NCBI RefSeq assembly: GCF_002285635.2
Contig: NZ_CP023049.2
Span: 2,294,001-2,358,000 of the forward strand
Direction of reading: 5' to 3'
DNA from: Chryseobacterium piperi
GTDB lineage: Bacteria; Bacteroidota; Bacteroidia; Flavobacteriales; Weeksellaceae
Length of the DNA: 64,000 nt
Shown one piece after another: positions 36,133-44,660 of this stretch. Under the pieces are notes generated by a model that saw only the letters and a program-made list of their open reading frames with translations, did no database searches and was not told where the DNA came from. Positions within the stretch are counted from its first letter, which is position 1, and every line of letters begins with the position of its first letter. Both the position numbers and the translations under genes were made by a program.

Positions 36133-37606
36133 ATGTATACATTAGAAGAAATACAAAATTTTAAAGGAAAGTATCCTAAGCAGCTTTGGACGCTATTCAC
36201 AGTAGAAATGTGGGAGCGTTTTTGTTTTTATGGGATGCGTGGAGTTCTTACCATCTTTATGGTAGATCAACTAGGCTTATTAGAAGATAAGGCCAACTTA
36301 CAATATGGAGCCATACAGGCTTTCATTTACGCTTTTACATTTATCGGAGGTATTTTCGCTGACAAAATCCTGGGATTCAAAAAATCTCTGGTATTTGGGG
36401 GGGGCTTATTATGACGATAGGTAATCTTATCATTGCTTTATCTCCACATGATTTCTTTTATTTTGGAATTACTTGCTCTATTATCGGAACAGGATTTTTC
36501 AAACCCAATATCTCGTCAATGGTAGGGGAACTCTACAAAGAAGACGACCCAAGACGGGATGCCGGATATGGACTTTTCTATGCGGGAATTAATATCGGAG
36601 GACTTTTAGGTGGTGCATTATGTGTTTACCTGGGAAAATACCACTCATGGTCATGGTGTTTCCTTGCTGCTGCAGTCGTGATGATTCTGGGTCTGGCTAC
36701 ATTTTTCGCTACTAGAAAAACGCTAGGTCCTATTGGAGATTCTCCCTTACAAATTCTACCTAAGTCAAAAAGAACTTTACCTGAAGTAATGGTATATATT
36801 GGTGCGCTACTAAGTATGCCTCTGATTTTCATTATGGTAAAAAATACAATTATACTGACTATTTTATGTATTTAATAGGCATCGTTGCTGTTGGCTATTT
36901 TATCTTTGAAACACTAAAGCAAACCACACCTTACCAGAAAAAGCTTGTTGCCGCTTTCATATTTATTTTCATGTACTTTTTGTTCAACTCTATTTATGAG
37001 CAAAGTGGTGGATCTTTATCTCTATTTGCTAAAGACAACCTTGTCCATAAGCTATTAGGTTTTGGAATGGATCCCAATGTCATTAACAATAGTGCCAACT
37101 CTTTCTTCATCATTATATTTAGTCCACTTATTGGTCTGGCATGGGTAGGATTAAATAAAAAGAAACTGGAACCCAATACCATCAATAAATTCGGAATTGG
37201 ATTTCTATTTCTTGCCGCAGGTTTCTTTTTATTCTACAGTTTAAGATTCTTTGCCGGTGCAGATGGAAAATCCTCTCTTAATTTATTTACCTTCACATGG
37301 TTAGTAATTACTTTTGGAGAGCTGTGTTTAGGTCCCATAGGAATGTCTATTATAACAAAATTATCTCCTAAGAAGATGTTTGGTATGATGATGGGTTTGT
37401 GGTTCTTAGCAAGTGCTTTCGGGCAATTTGCAGCCGGAAAAATCGGTGCCAGCTTTTCTGAAGCCAACGTAGGAAACACCAACATGAGTAAGCTAATTGC
37501 TTATACTGACGGATATAAGACTCTGGGTATTTATGCATTAGTAGCCGGAGTGGTACTGATTTTGATATCCTCATATGTCAGAAAACTAATGCAAGACGTA
37601 AAATAA
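36133..37606 (+). pseudogene. POT-family peptide transporter 3, interrupted by two homopolymer frameshifts
   Basis: Three overlapping open frames together encode one POT transporter of about 490 residues: 36133-36414 (LWTLFTVEMWERFCFYG start), 36411-36875 (GTGFFKPNISSMVGELY) and 36866-37606 (GELCLGPIGMSIITKLSPKK to the end). The first break is at a run of eight Gs (36397-36404); six Gs would align with the GGxLMxxG of POT1 and POT2, nine would also restore frame. The second is a run of six As (36839-36844); seven As would restore the frame as MVKKYNYTDYFMYLIG. The rest of the gene looks well conserved, so this is either a very recent inactivation, a phase-variable gene or sequencing error. 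Confidence 0.85.
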
Positions 37607-37607
37607 A

Positions 37608-37636
37608 ACATAAGCTTATTATGCTTATTTTTATTA
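37608..37636 (+). terminator. Weak terminator-like hairpin after POT3
   Basis: ATAAGC / GCTTAT with a 7-base loop, flanked by A and T runs, lies just after the POT3 stop. The stem is short and AT-rich. Confidence 0.4.
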
Positions 37637-37650
37637 ATAATTAAAATTGT

Positions 37651-38184
37651 ATGAAAAAAATACTAAGCATAATAAGCCTTTTATTAATAACCTTTAGTTT
37701 TGCCCAGATAAAATGGATGACCATTGAGGAAGCATTAAAAGCCCAAAAGCAGAGCCCCAGAAAGATCCTTGTTGATTTCTATGCAGACTGGTGCGGGCCA
37801 TGCAAAATCATGGATAAAAAAACGTATGGACATCCCGTGATTGCTCAGATTTTAAATGAGAATTACTACCCTGTTAAATTCAATGCTGAAGAAAAGAAAG
37901 ATATTCAAATTTTTGGAAGAACCTTTTCAAACCATAATAAAGACCAGAAAAAGGGAAAAAATTCTTTACATGATTTCACTCAATATATGAATGTCTCAGC
38001 AGTTCCGAGCACTGTATTTTTAGATGAAAAAGGAGGTCCTATCACTATTTTACAGGGAGAATTATCCGCTAAAGAGCTTGAACCTTATCTGGAGCTTATT
38101 TCAAAAGAGCTTTATAAAAAGATAAAAACAAGAGAACAATGGGAAGACTATCAGAAGAAATTCAAATCTAAAATAAAGGATTAA
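37651..38184 (+). CDS. Exported thioredoxin-family protein
   Basis: The 177-residue protein has a signal peptide (MKKILSIISLLLITFSFAQ) and a thioredoxin fold with active site ADWCGPCKIMDKKTY (residues about 48-62) and the cis-Pro strand SAVPSTVFLDEKG. It should act in periplasmic disulfide reduction or thiol homeostasis. An insert (FGRTFSNHNKDQKKGKNS) is longer than in standard thioredoxins, and a basic tail ends the protein. It resembles Bacteroidota DUF255/thioredoxin_7-like exported proteins. Its partner is unknown. Confidence 0.9.
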   Translation: MKKILSIISLLLITFSFAQIKWMTIEEALKAQKQSPRKILVDFYADWCGPCKIMDKKTYGHPVIAQILNENYYPVKFNAEEKKDIQIFGRTFSNHNKDQKKGKNSLHDFTQYMNVSAVPSTVFLDEKGGPITILQGELSAKELEPYLELISKELYKKIKTREQWEDYQKKFKSKIKD

Positions 38185-38316
38185 CCGGAAATTTATGTTT
38201 CCACCTTCCAAAATACATAATTAAGACTTTCAATTTTTTGGAAGTTTTTTTTATTTTACCGAAATTCGGACTTTTATTTTTTCATTCACAAGTCAAAACC
38301 TGAATCCAAACTAAAA

Positions 38317-40401
38317 TTGAATCTTGAAACTTCCATAGAATACGTTAAAGGAATCGGTCCTGAAAAAGCAAAACTCATTAAAAGTGTTTTGGGAATTTCG
38401 ATTGTAGAAGATCTTCTTAACTTCTACCCTCTTCGCTATCTGGATAAAAACAAAGTATACAAGATAGCCCAGCTTCGGGAAAACAATCTCGATATACAGC
38501 TCAAAGGAAAAATCACCCATGTTCAGGAAATCCAAACTGGAAAAACCAAAAGACTTACGGCAAAGTTCAATGACGATAGCGGAACTATGGATCTGGTATG
38601 GTTTCAGTATTCAAAATGGCTTAAAGAACAATTACCCATTAACCGTGAAATTTACATTTTTGGGAAAATAAATATATTCAATAATCAGTTTTCCATGCCT
38701 CATCCGGAAATTGAGATTGAGGAAAAAAAAGAAAATGATAATCGGCTCAAGCCTATTTATCCAAGTTCAGAAAAACTAACCAAACGTGGATTAAATCAAA
38801 AGTTTTTTCAGAATGTTCTGAGAAATATCTGCAAAGAAATACCAAATCTTATTCAGGAAAATTTACCTGATTATTTAATACAGTCTTTTAAGTTCTTATC
38901 GAGACAGCACACTTATTTAAATATCCATTTTCCTCAAAATTTAGATTATTTTGAGAAAGCTAATTACCGGCTGAAATTTGAAGAATCATTCTTCTTTCAG
39001 TTAGGCTATGGCTTAAAAAAGCTTCATCATAAAAGCCAATCTTTCGGAAATCCTTTTCCTATTGTTGGGGATTATTTCACCAATTTTTATGAACATCATA
39101 TTCCATTTGACCTCACCAATGCTCAAAAAAGAGTTTTAAAAGAAATTCGTTTGGACATGAAAAAGCCTATTCAAATGAATCGTCTTTTACAGGGCGATGT
39201 AGGCTCTGGAAAAACAATGGTAGCCCTTCTTACCATGCTCATTGCTATGGACAATGGTTTTCAGAGCTGTATGATGGCTCCAACAGAAATTCTGGCGCAA
39301 CAGCATTATAACGGCATAAAGGAATTATTGGAAAAAACAGATATTAATATACGTCTGCTAACCGGGTCTACAAAAGCTGCCGAAAGAAAAATTATTCACC
39401 AGGAGCTTGAGAATGGAGAACTGTCTATTTTGGTGGGAACCCATGCCGTTCTAGAAGATAAAGTAAAGTTTAAAAATCTTGGGATCGCAATTATCGATGA
39501 ACAGCACAGATTTGGTGTTGCTCAAAGAGCAAAACTTTGGGCTAAGAATAAGATTCCACCCCATATTTTGGTAATGACCGCCACTCCTATCCCAAGAACT
39601 CTTGCCATGAGTTTTTATTCTGATCTGGATGTTTCTGTGATTGATGAAATGCCTGTGGGAAGAAAGCCAATCATCACTGCCCATAGACGCGAAAAAGACA
39701 GGACCTTTGTCTATAATTTCTGTCGTGACGAAATCAGAAAAGGCCGGCAGATTTATTTTGTTTATCCATTAATTGAAGAATCCGAAACATTGGATTATAA
39801 GAATTTAATGGAAGGTCTAGACCATGTAATGAATTCTTTCTCAGATTATAATGTTACGATGCTTCATGGCAAAATGAAACCTGACGAAAAAGATGCTGCT
39901 ATGAATTATTTCGCTTCCGGAAAGGCAGAAATTATGGTGGCTACCACTGTAATTGAAGTCGGGGTCAATGTTCCCAATGCTTCTGTTATGGTCATCGAAA
40001 GTGCTGAAAGGTTTGGATTATCACAACTCCATCAGCTACGTGGGCGCGTTGGCCGTGGAGCTGAACAAAGCTATTGTATTTTAATGACTTCCGATAAACT
40101 GTCTGCTGAAAGTAGAACCCGTATCAAAACAATGACAGAAACTAATGATGGTTTTAAAATTTCCGAGGTAGATATGCAACTTAGGGGGCCAGGTGATATT
40201 TTAGGCACCCAGCAAAGTGGTGTTGTAGATTTTAAAAGATTAGACCTGGTAAAAGATTCAGCCATTATCAAAACTACCAAAAAAGCTGTTGAAAAAATCC
40301 TTGAAACAGATCCTCTCTTAGCAAAACCTGACCATCAGATCATAAAAAATTATTACCTAAAATACTACAAAGGGAAAAATAAATGGAGCAAAATTTCATA
40401 A
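38317..40401 (+). CDS. recG: ATP-dependent DNA helicase RecG
   Basis: RecG unwinds branched DNA and regresses stalled replication forks. The 694-residue length is standard. Order: N-terminal wedge/OB domain (ETSIEYVKGIGPEKAKLI, about 1-170), helicase motifs GDVGSGKT (Walker A), IIDEQHRFGVAQRAKL (DExH-type), MTATPIPRTLAMSFY, then VATTVIEVGVNVPNA and HQLRGRVGRG in the second RecA lobe. The start codon is TTG: no in-frame ATG precedes the family's NLETSIEY start, and upstream frame bases contain only a possible ATT. No cluster partner is seen. Confidence 0.96.
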   Translation: MNLETSIEYVKGIGPEKAKLIKSVLGISIVEDLLNFYPLRYLDKNKVYKIAQLRENNLDIQLKGKITHVQEIQTGKTKRLTAKFNDDSGTMDLVWFQYSKWLKEQLPINREIYIFGKINIFNNQFSMPHPEIEIEEKKENDNRLKPIYPSSEKLTKRGLNQKFFQNVLRNICKEIPNLIQENLPDYLIQSFKFLSRQHTYLNIHFPQNLDYFEKANYRLKFEESFFFQLGYGLKKLHHKSQSFGNPFPIVGDYFTNFYEHHIPFDLTNAQKRVLKEIRLDMKKPIQMNRLLQGDVGSGKTMVALLTMLIAMDNGFQSCMMAPTEILAQQHYNGIKELLEKTDINIRLLTGSTKAAERKIIHQELENGELSILVGTHAVLEDKVKFKNLGIAIIDEQHRFGVAQRAKLWAKNKIPPHILVMTATPIPRTLAMSFYSDLDVSVIDEMPVGRKPIITAHRREKDRTFVYNFCRDEIRKGRQIYFVYPLIEESETLDYKNLMEGLDHVMNSFSDYNVTMLHGKMKPDEKDAAMNYFASGKAEIMVATTVIEVGVNVPNASVMVIESAERFGLSQLHQLRGRVGRGAEQSYCILMTSDKLSAESRTRIKTMTETNDGFKISEVDMQLRGPGDILGTQQSGVVDFKRLDLVKDSAIIKTTKKAVEKILETDPLLAKPDHQIIKNYYLKYYKGKNKWSKIS

Positions 40402-40999
40402 AAAAACCGCAAAAAGAAAATGATCTTTCCGCGGCCCCCTTATAAAACTGTTATTTAGAAGAAATTACTTTTTCCAATTAAAAAATTTATTTAGTAGAAT
40501 GCTTACTGATGTTGTGAAATGGGCATGAATTGAAAATATTTATAACATCTGTCTTGCGCTATAAGCTGCTACTAAATAAATTGTAAAAAACAAAATGAAT
40601 TATGTTTCCAACTTACTTATTATAAAAACTAACTGTGTTTGTTAAAGAATTTCAAGAAACGAATATAATATTCTCTAACTTTCAAGTTTTCATGATTGTA
40701 CCGTTTTGTTTAAAGATCTTCTACGCTTTACGCTGGAAATTAATAATCCATTTTGTTTGACTAACATTGTGATTTACATAATTTAGTTTCCTAAACAGAA
40801 ACAATTATTATTCACATTTATTATTGTCATTTATGATTAATTTGTGTTAGCTTTTTTGCTGATACAAATTTCATTAATTGAGGCTAATAAGCACTTATAT
40901 GATTACATTGAATCGTTACAAAATTTTCACCTTTGTGTGAATATTATATATTATAAATATAAATTTATTGTTACAACAAGGCATTTTCCAGTTCCCTGT
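40402..40999. other. Long intergenic region between convergent genes, nothing recognised
   Basis: This 598-base region lies between the ends of recG and the receiver-like gene. It is AT-rich with a short G+C-rich patch near 40428-40440. No open frame, tRNA or strong terminator is visible; a weak 5-bp hairpin (TTCAC / GTGAA) occurs near 40928. Confidence 0.5.
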
Positions 41000-41449
41000 C
41001 TACCCAATTTTTAAAATAAAATTATCTTTATTAAGCCCTGATGTTTGATACTGCCAATTAAGAGTTATAACATCAGAAACCACTCTTTTTAAATCCTTAT
41101 AATTATCCGGCTTTTTAATATAAATATTAGCTCCCTTTACGAGAATTCTTTCTATATCTTCTTCCGGTAAAGAATCAGAATATATTGCCGTAATCATATT
41201 GCTCAATCTCAAATCTATTTTTATCTCTTCCAGACATTCCAAACTACTTTTCTGAGAAATAGTATAGTTCATCATGATCATTTCAGGAATAAAAGCCTCA
41301 GCATTATTAAGATATTCCATCAAGTCCTTTCCATTTTGAAAAGATTGAACTTTCACGGCAATCTTTAAGTCTTTAAATATATTTTTAAATAAAATAATAT
41401 TTCCTTCATCATCATCGGCAAGTATGACATTTAAATATTCTTTATTCAT
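41000..41449 (-). CDS. Degenerate response-regulator receiver protein
   Basis: The 149-residue protein is a single CheY-like receiver domain. The acidic cluster (ILADDDEGN, Asp12-14) and the Lys of beta-5 (YIKKPDNY, Lys112) are present, but the phospho-acceptor position in PEMIMMNYTI is Asn61 instead of Asp, so normal aspartyl phosphorylation is unlikely. It begins within the last codons of the AraC-type regulator gene (8-base overlap), so the two are translationally coupled and probably work together. It may sense by protein contact rather than phosphorylation. Confidence 0.88.
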   Translation of the reverse strand: MNKEYLNVILADDDEGNIILFKNIFKDLKIAVKVQSFQNGKDLMEYLNNAEAFIPEMIMMNYTISQKSSLECLEEIKIDLRLSNMITAIYSDSLPEEDIERILVKGANIYIKKPDNYKDLKRVVSDVITLNWQYQTSGLNKDNFILKIG

Positions 41450-42023
41450 ATAGCATTTTATTTGTGCTTCCTACACTTTGCTCTTTTCGTCTTTTTACAA
41501 TAATCTTCTGAAACTGAGAAGGTGTAATTCCTGTGGTGTTTTTAAATTGAGTACTAAGATGAGCTACGCTGGAATAATTAAGTTTGTGAGCAATCTCAGT
41601 AAGATTAAGCTTATTATTAATAATCAGCTCCTTAGCATATTCTATTTTTTGTAAAATAATGAAGTTTTCGATCGAAGTATAGGCTACTTCAGAAAATAAG
41701 TTAGACAAATATCCATAACTATGCTTTAATTTTTCCGAAATATAGATTGAAGCTTTCACAGCTACAATATGATCTGAAAAAACCAATTCTACGATAGCAT
41801 CTTTAATTTTTTGGACCAAAGCTATTTTTTGGCTTTCTATAATTTCGATGCCATAATCTTCCAGTTTCTTTTTGAAAATAGTATGCTGCTCCTGGGTGAA
41901 TGATTCATAAAATTCTACTTCACCAAAATTCAGCAAGCGATATTTCAAACCTTGTTCTTTAAGTTTTTCATCCAACACTTTTTTACAAAGAGCATTGAAA
42001 TCAAATTTCACATACATTTTCAT
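41442..42023 (-). CDS. AraC family transcriptional regulator
   Basis: The 193-residue protein has an N-terminal domain of unknown type (about 1-80) and a C-terminal AraC helix-turn-helix domain (about 85-175): LSNLFSEVAYTSIENFIILQKIEYAKELI, then NLTEIAHKLNYSSVAHLSTQFKNTTGITPSQF, which is the conserved second helix pair. The next gene, a degenerate receiver, overlaps it by 8 bases. The target is unknown. The N-terminal part resembles that of other Flavobacteriia AraC proteins that accompany response regulators, an impression not tested by search. Confidence 0.9.
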   Translation of the reverse strand: MKMYVKFDFNALCKKVLDEKLKEQGLKYRLLNFGEVEFYESFTQEQHTIFKKKLEDYGIEIIESQKIALVQKIKDAIVELVFSDHIVAVKASIYISEKLKHSYGYLSNLFSEVAYTSIENFIILQKIEYAKELIINNKLNLTEIAHKLNYSSVAHLSTQFKNTTGITPSQFQKIIVKRRKEQSVGSTNKMLYE

Positions 42024-42315
42024 CCCAGTATAAGTGTGTTAATTAATTTTGTAAATATAATATTTTATTTCATACAAAAGTGAAATAGCATAAAAAAATT
42101 AAAAAAACTTCATAAACGCAAAAAACTCCTGTATTTAAGAATACAGGAGTTTAAACACTAAGGATGAAAAAAATATACTGATAAAAAGCTAAGACAGCTT
42201 AAAACCAAGCATATGAATGTATTATTTTGAAGTGATTTGGTTCTATTGCAAATATGATTAAAAAATACAGTTCACTTGTTATAGAATTATAGGATAATGT
42301 TACACAATTATAAGT

Positions 42316-42822
42316 CTATAACTTGTGAATTATATACTCCATAAGAAAATCATCCATAACAAAGCCTCTTCCTATATCAAAAACGCCTTCATCATATACG
42401 GTATACCCCTGGGATTCATAGAATTTTCTTGCTGCGTTATGCTTATTCACATTAAGAATAATTCTGTTATTCCCACTCTCTAAAGTTTTCTGATTTAAAA
42501 AAAGAAGGGCTTCTTTTCCAAATCCTTTCCCTTTACTTTCAGGAACCAGATAGATCCGATGGAGCTTCGTCGTCCCATTTTCGTAATTATGTTCATATCC
42601 TATAAAGCCTTCAGGTGAGTCATCAGCTTCATCTATAATTAGATAATAATGGTAATGGGTACTTTGTAAATGGTTAGAAATTTCTTCTGTAGAATACATG
42701 GTGCTCAACATGTATTCCATCTGCTCATCAGAAAGTATATCTGAATAAGCATTTTCCCACGATCTTCGGGCTAAATCCTGAATTAAAGGGATTTCTTTTT
42801 CTGTTGCTTTAACTAATTTCAT
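42316..42822 (-). CDS. GNAT family N-acetyltransferase
   Basis: I choose the ATG at 42822 (MKLVKATEKEIPLIQDLA), the usual start of this GNAT group; the frame extends 15 codons upstream. The 168-residue protein has an acetyl-CoA-binding signature (LVPESKGKGFGKEALLFL, motif A) and NKHNAARKFYESQGY (motif B). Its substrate, either a small amine or a protein N-terminus, cannot be told. It lies 102 bases after dapA on the same strand. Confidence 0.88.
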   Translation of the reverse strand: MKLVKATEKEIPLIQDLARRSWENAYSDILSDEQMEYMLSTMYSTEEISNHLQSTHYHYYLIIDEADDSPEGFIGYEHNYENGTTKLHRIYLVPESKGKGFGKEALLFLNQKTLESGNNRIILNVNKHNAARKFYESQGYTVYDEGVFDIGRGFVMDDFLMEYIIHKL

Positions 42823-42924
42823 GATTTTTTGATTAAAAAAAGTGAAAAGCCGCAACCTTTCACTCATATTATTTATTTTTTAATAAATTGTGAATACAAT
42901 TCACAATTTGACATTCAGGGTTAA

Positions 42925-43797
42925 TTAAATCCCAGCCATTTCAGCTTTTATCTTGTTGTGCAGACCTTCGGATGCTACCACAAGAGGAAGTCTCAGATAG
43001 TTCTTGATGATTCCTTTCTCTGTTAAAATCACTTTAATCCCGCACGGATTTCCTTCAGCGAAAATCAGCCTCGTAATTTCCACAAGTTTATTATGAATTT
43101 CGTAAGCTTCTTTTACCTTACCATCTAACCCCAACTGAATCATGGTAGAAAATTCTTTAGGGTAGGCTTGTCCAATCACAGAAATAACACCATCTCCTCC
43201 TGCTAATGTAACAGGCAATGCAAATTCATCATCTCCCGATACCAAAGAAAACCCTTCTGGTTTCTTTCTCAAAATATCAAAGTACTGAAGAATATTAGGA
43301 GCTGCCTCTTTGATCATGATCAAATTAGGAAATTCCTTTGCTAAACGAATTGTAGTTTCAGCTTCTATATTCTGTCCTGTTCTCGAAGGAACATTATAAA
43401 TAATGATGCTTTTCCCTGTAGAAGCAAGCATTTTATAATGCTGGTAAAGACCTTCCTGATTCGGTTTATTATAATATGGAGAAACAGATAAAATAGCTTC
43501 AAAAGATGATAAATCTGTTTCTTCAATTTGTTTTTTAACTTCCAGAGTATTGTTTCCACCGATTCCTAAAACCAATGGAAGGCGTTTATTATTTACCTTA
43601 ATGATATGATCTACAACCTGTTTCTTCTCTTCTTTAGACAATGTTGCTGCTTCCGCTGTAGTTCCTAAAACTACTAAATAATTGGTTCCGTTATCAATGT
43701 TGTATTCAACAAGTTTTGTTAAACTGTCAAAATCAACGGATAAATTTTCATTAAAGGGTGTTACCAAAGCGACACCTACTCCTTTTAAAATGCTCAT
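42925..43797 (-). CDS. dapA: 4-hydroxy-tetrahydrodipicolinate synthase
   Basis: DapA condenses pyruvate with aspartate semialdehyde in lysine and meso-diaminopimelate synthesis. The 290-residue (beta/alpha)8 protein has GVGVALVTPFNENLS at the start, YLVVLGTTAEAATLS (the Thr-Thr pair of the proton relay), IIYNVPSRTGQNIE with the catalytic Tyr, and LIMIKEAAPNILQ with the Schiff-base Lys. The C-terminal part contains NPCGIKVILTEKG. A TAAATTTG -7 box is at 43817-43824, divergent from the nucleotidase operon. Confidence 0.97.
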   Translation of the reverse strand: MSILKGVGVALVTPFNENLSVDFDSLTKLVEYNIDNGTNYLVVLGTTAEAATLSKEEKKQVVDHIIKVNNKRLPLVLGIGGNNTLEVKKQIEETDLSSFEAILSVSPYYNKPNQEGLYQHYKMLASTGKSIIIYNVPSRTGQNIEAETTIRLAKEFPNLIMIKEAAPNILQYFDILRKKPEGFSLVSGDDEFALPVTLAGGDGVISVIGQAYPKEFSTMIQLGLDGKVKEAYEIHNKLVEITRLIFAEGNPCGIKVILTEKGIIKNYLRLPLVVASEGLHNKIKAEMAGI

Positions 43798-43816
43798 CTG
43801 TTAAAATTATTTTTTT

Positions 43817-43824
43817 CAAATTTA
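43817..43824 (-). promoter_or_regulatory. -7 promoter box (TAAATTTG) for dapA
   Basis: The minus strand reads TAAATTTG about 20 bases before the dapA ATG at 43797. No convincing -33 TTG at normal spacing. Confidence 0.5.
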
Positions 43825-43878
43825 ATAATTTACACCAAGAATTTATAATAAATAATAATGTTTTATTATACATATAAT

Positions 43879-43886
43879 TATATTTG
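43879..43886 (+). promoter_or_regulatory. -7 promoter box (TATATTTG) for the nucleotidase-porZ-recO run
   Basis: TATATTTG lies 18 bases before the ATG at 43905 and overlaps the upstream TTG at 43884, arguing that translation begins at 43905. Confidence 0.55.
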
Positions 43887-43904
43887 CATATACTTAAAGA
43901 AATT

Positions 43905-44660
43905 ATGAAAAATAAATTCTTATTACTAGGAATTGCTTTGGTTTCGTTCACCTCTTGTAAAACAACTTCTTTACAAGTCGCTAATGTACAGACACAAAAA
44001 AATATTTCTATTAATAAAGAGCTGAAGAATGATGAGGCATTTATAAAAGTAATCGAGCCCTATAAACAAAAGCTGGATAAGGAAATGAACCAGAAAATTT
44101 CCCATAGTAATGTAGATCTTACCAAGCAGGGAGATAATAGTAACCTGGGAAACCTTTTAGCTGATTATACTTTTGAAGGAGCAGACGAATGGACAAAAAA
44201 TCATCTCAAAAAAAATGTTGATGCTGCACTAATTAATATTGGCGGAATCAGGACATCGATTGGGAAAGGTGATATTTTGCTCAAAAACGTTTTTGAAGTA
44301 ATGCCTTTCGAAAATGAAGTAGTTATTGTTAAAATGAAAGGAACTGACCTTCAGGGATTATTTCAATATTACGCAAAAAATCAGGTAAACAATCCTGTTT
44401 CTCATTTATATATAGAAACCAGTAACGGACAGCCAGTCAAAACCTTCATTAATGGCAAAGCAGTAAATCCTGATCAGGATTATTATATAGCCACATCCGA
44501 TTATCTTGCACTAGGTGGTGACAATATGAGTTTCTTTGCAAAAGGAGAATCAATCCCAACGGGAATCAAAATGAGAGATTTATTCATTGATTATTTCAAG
44601 AAAAACTCAGAGGTTGTTCCGAATACAGATATTCGTTTAAATTTTATTGGTAAGAAGTAA
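43905..44660 (+). CDS. 5'-nucleotidase C-terminal domain lipoprotein
   Basis: This 251-residue lipoprotein (LVSFTSC, Cys near residue 18) corresponds to the C-terminal substrate-specificity domain of UshA-type 5'-nucleotidases: NLGNLLADYTFEGA, ALINIGGIRTSIGKGDI, VFEVMPFENEVVIVKMKG and DYYIATSDYLALGGDNM. The catalytic metallophosphatase domain is encoded by the next gene, which starts on its stop codon (1-base overlap), so the enzyme is split with the domain order reversed in the operon. The two presumably assemble in the periplasm to hydrolyse nucleotides or UDP-sugars. Confidence 0.92.
   Translation: MKNKFLLLGIALVSFTSCKTTSLQVANVQTQKNISINKELKNDEAFIKVIEPYKQKLDKEMNQKISHSNVDLTKQGDNSNLGNLLADYTFEGADEWTKNHLKKNVDAALINIGGIRTSIGKGDILLKNVFEVMPFENEVVIVKMKGTDLQGLFQYYAKNQVNNPVSHLYIETSNGQPVKTFINGKAVNPDQDYYIATSDYLALGGDNMSFFAKGESIPTGIKMRDLFIDYFKKNSEVVPNTDIRLNFIGKK

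Noticed and set aside
36397..36404. G8 tract considered as a programmed ribosomal frameshift site
   Set aside because: A second break downstream in the same gene would still prevent a full product; no stem-loop or pseudoknot is evident after the tract.
40402..40999. Possible small RNA gene in the recG-to-receiver gap
   Set aside because: No promoter, terminator or strong structure could be identified; only AT-rich sequence and a 5-bp hairpin.
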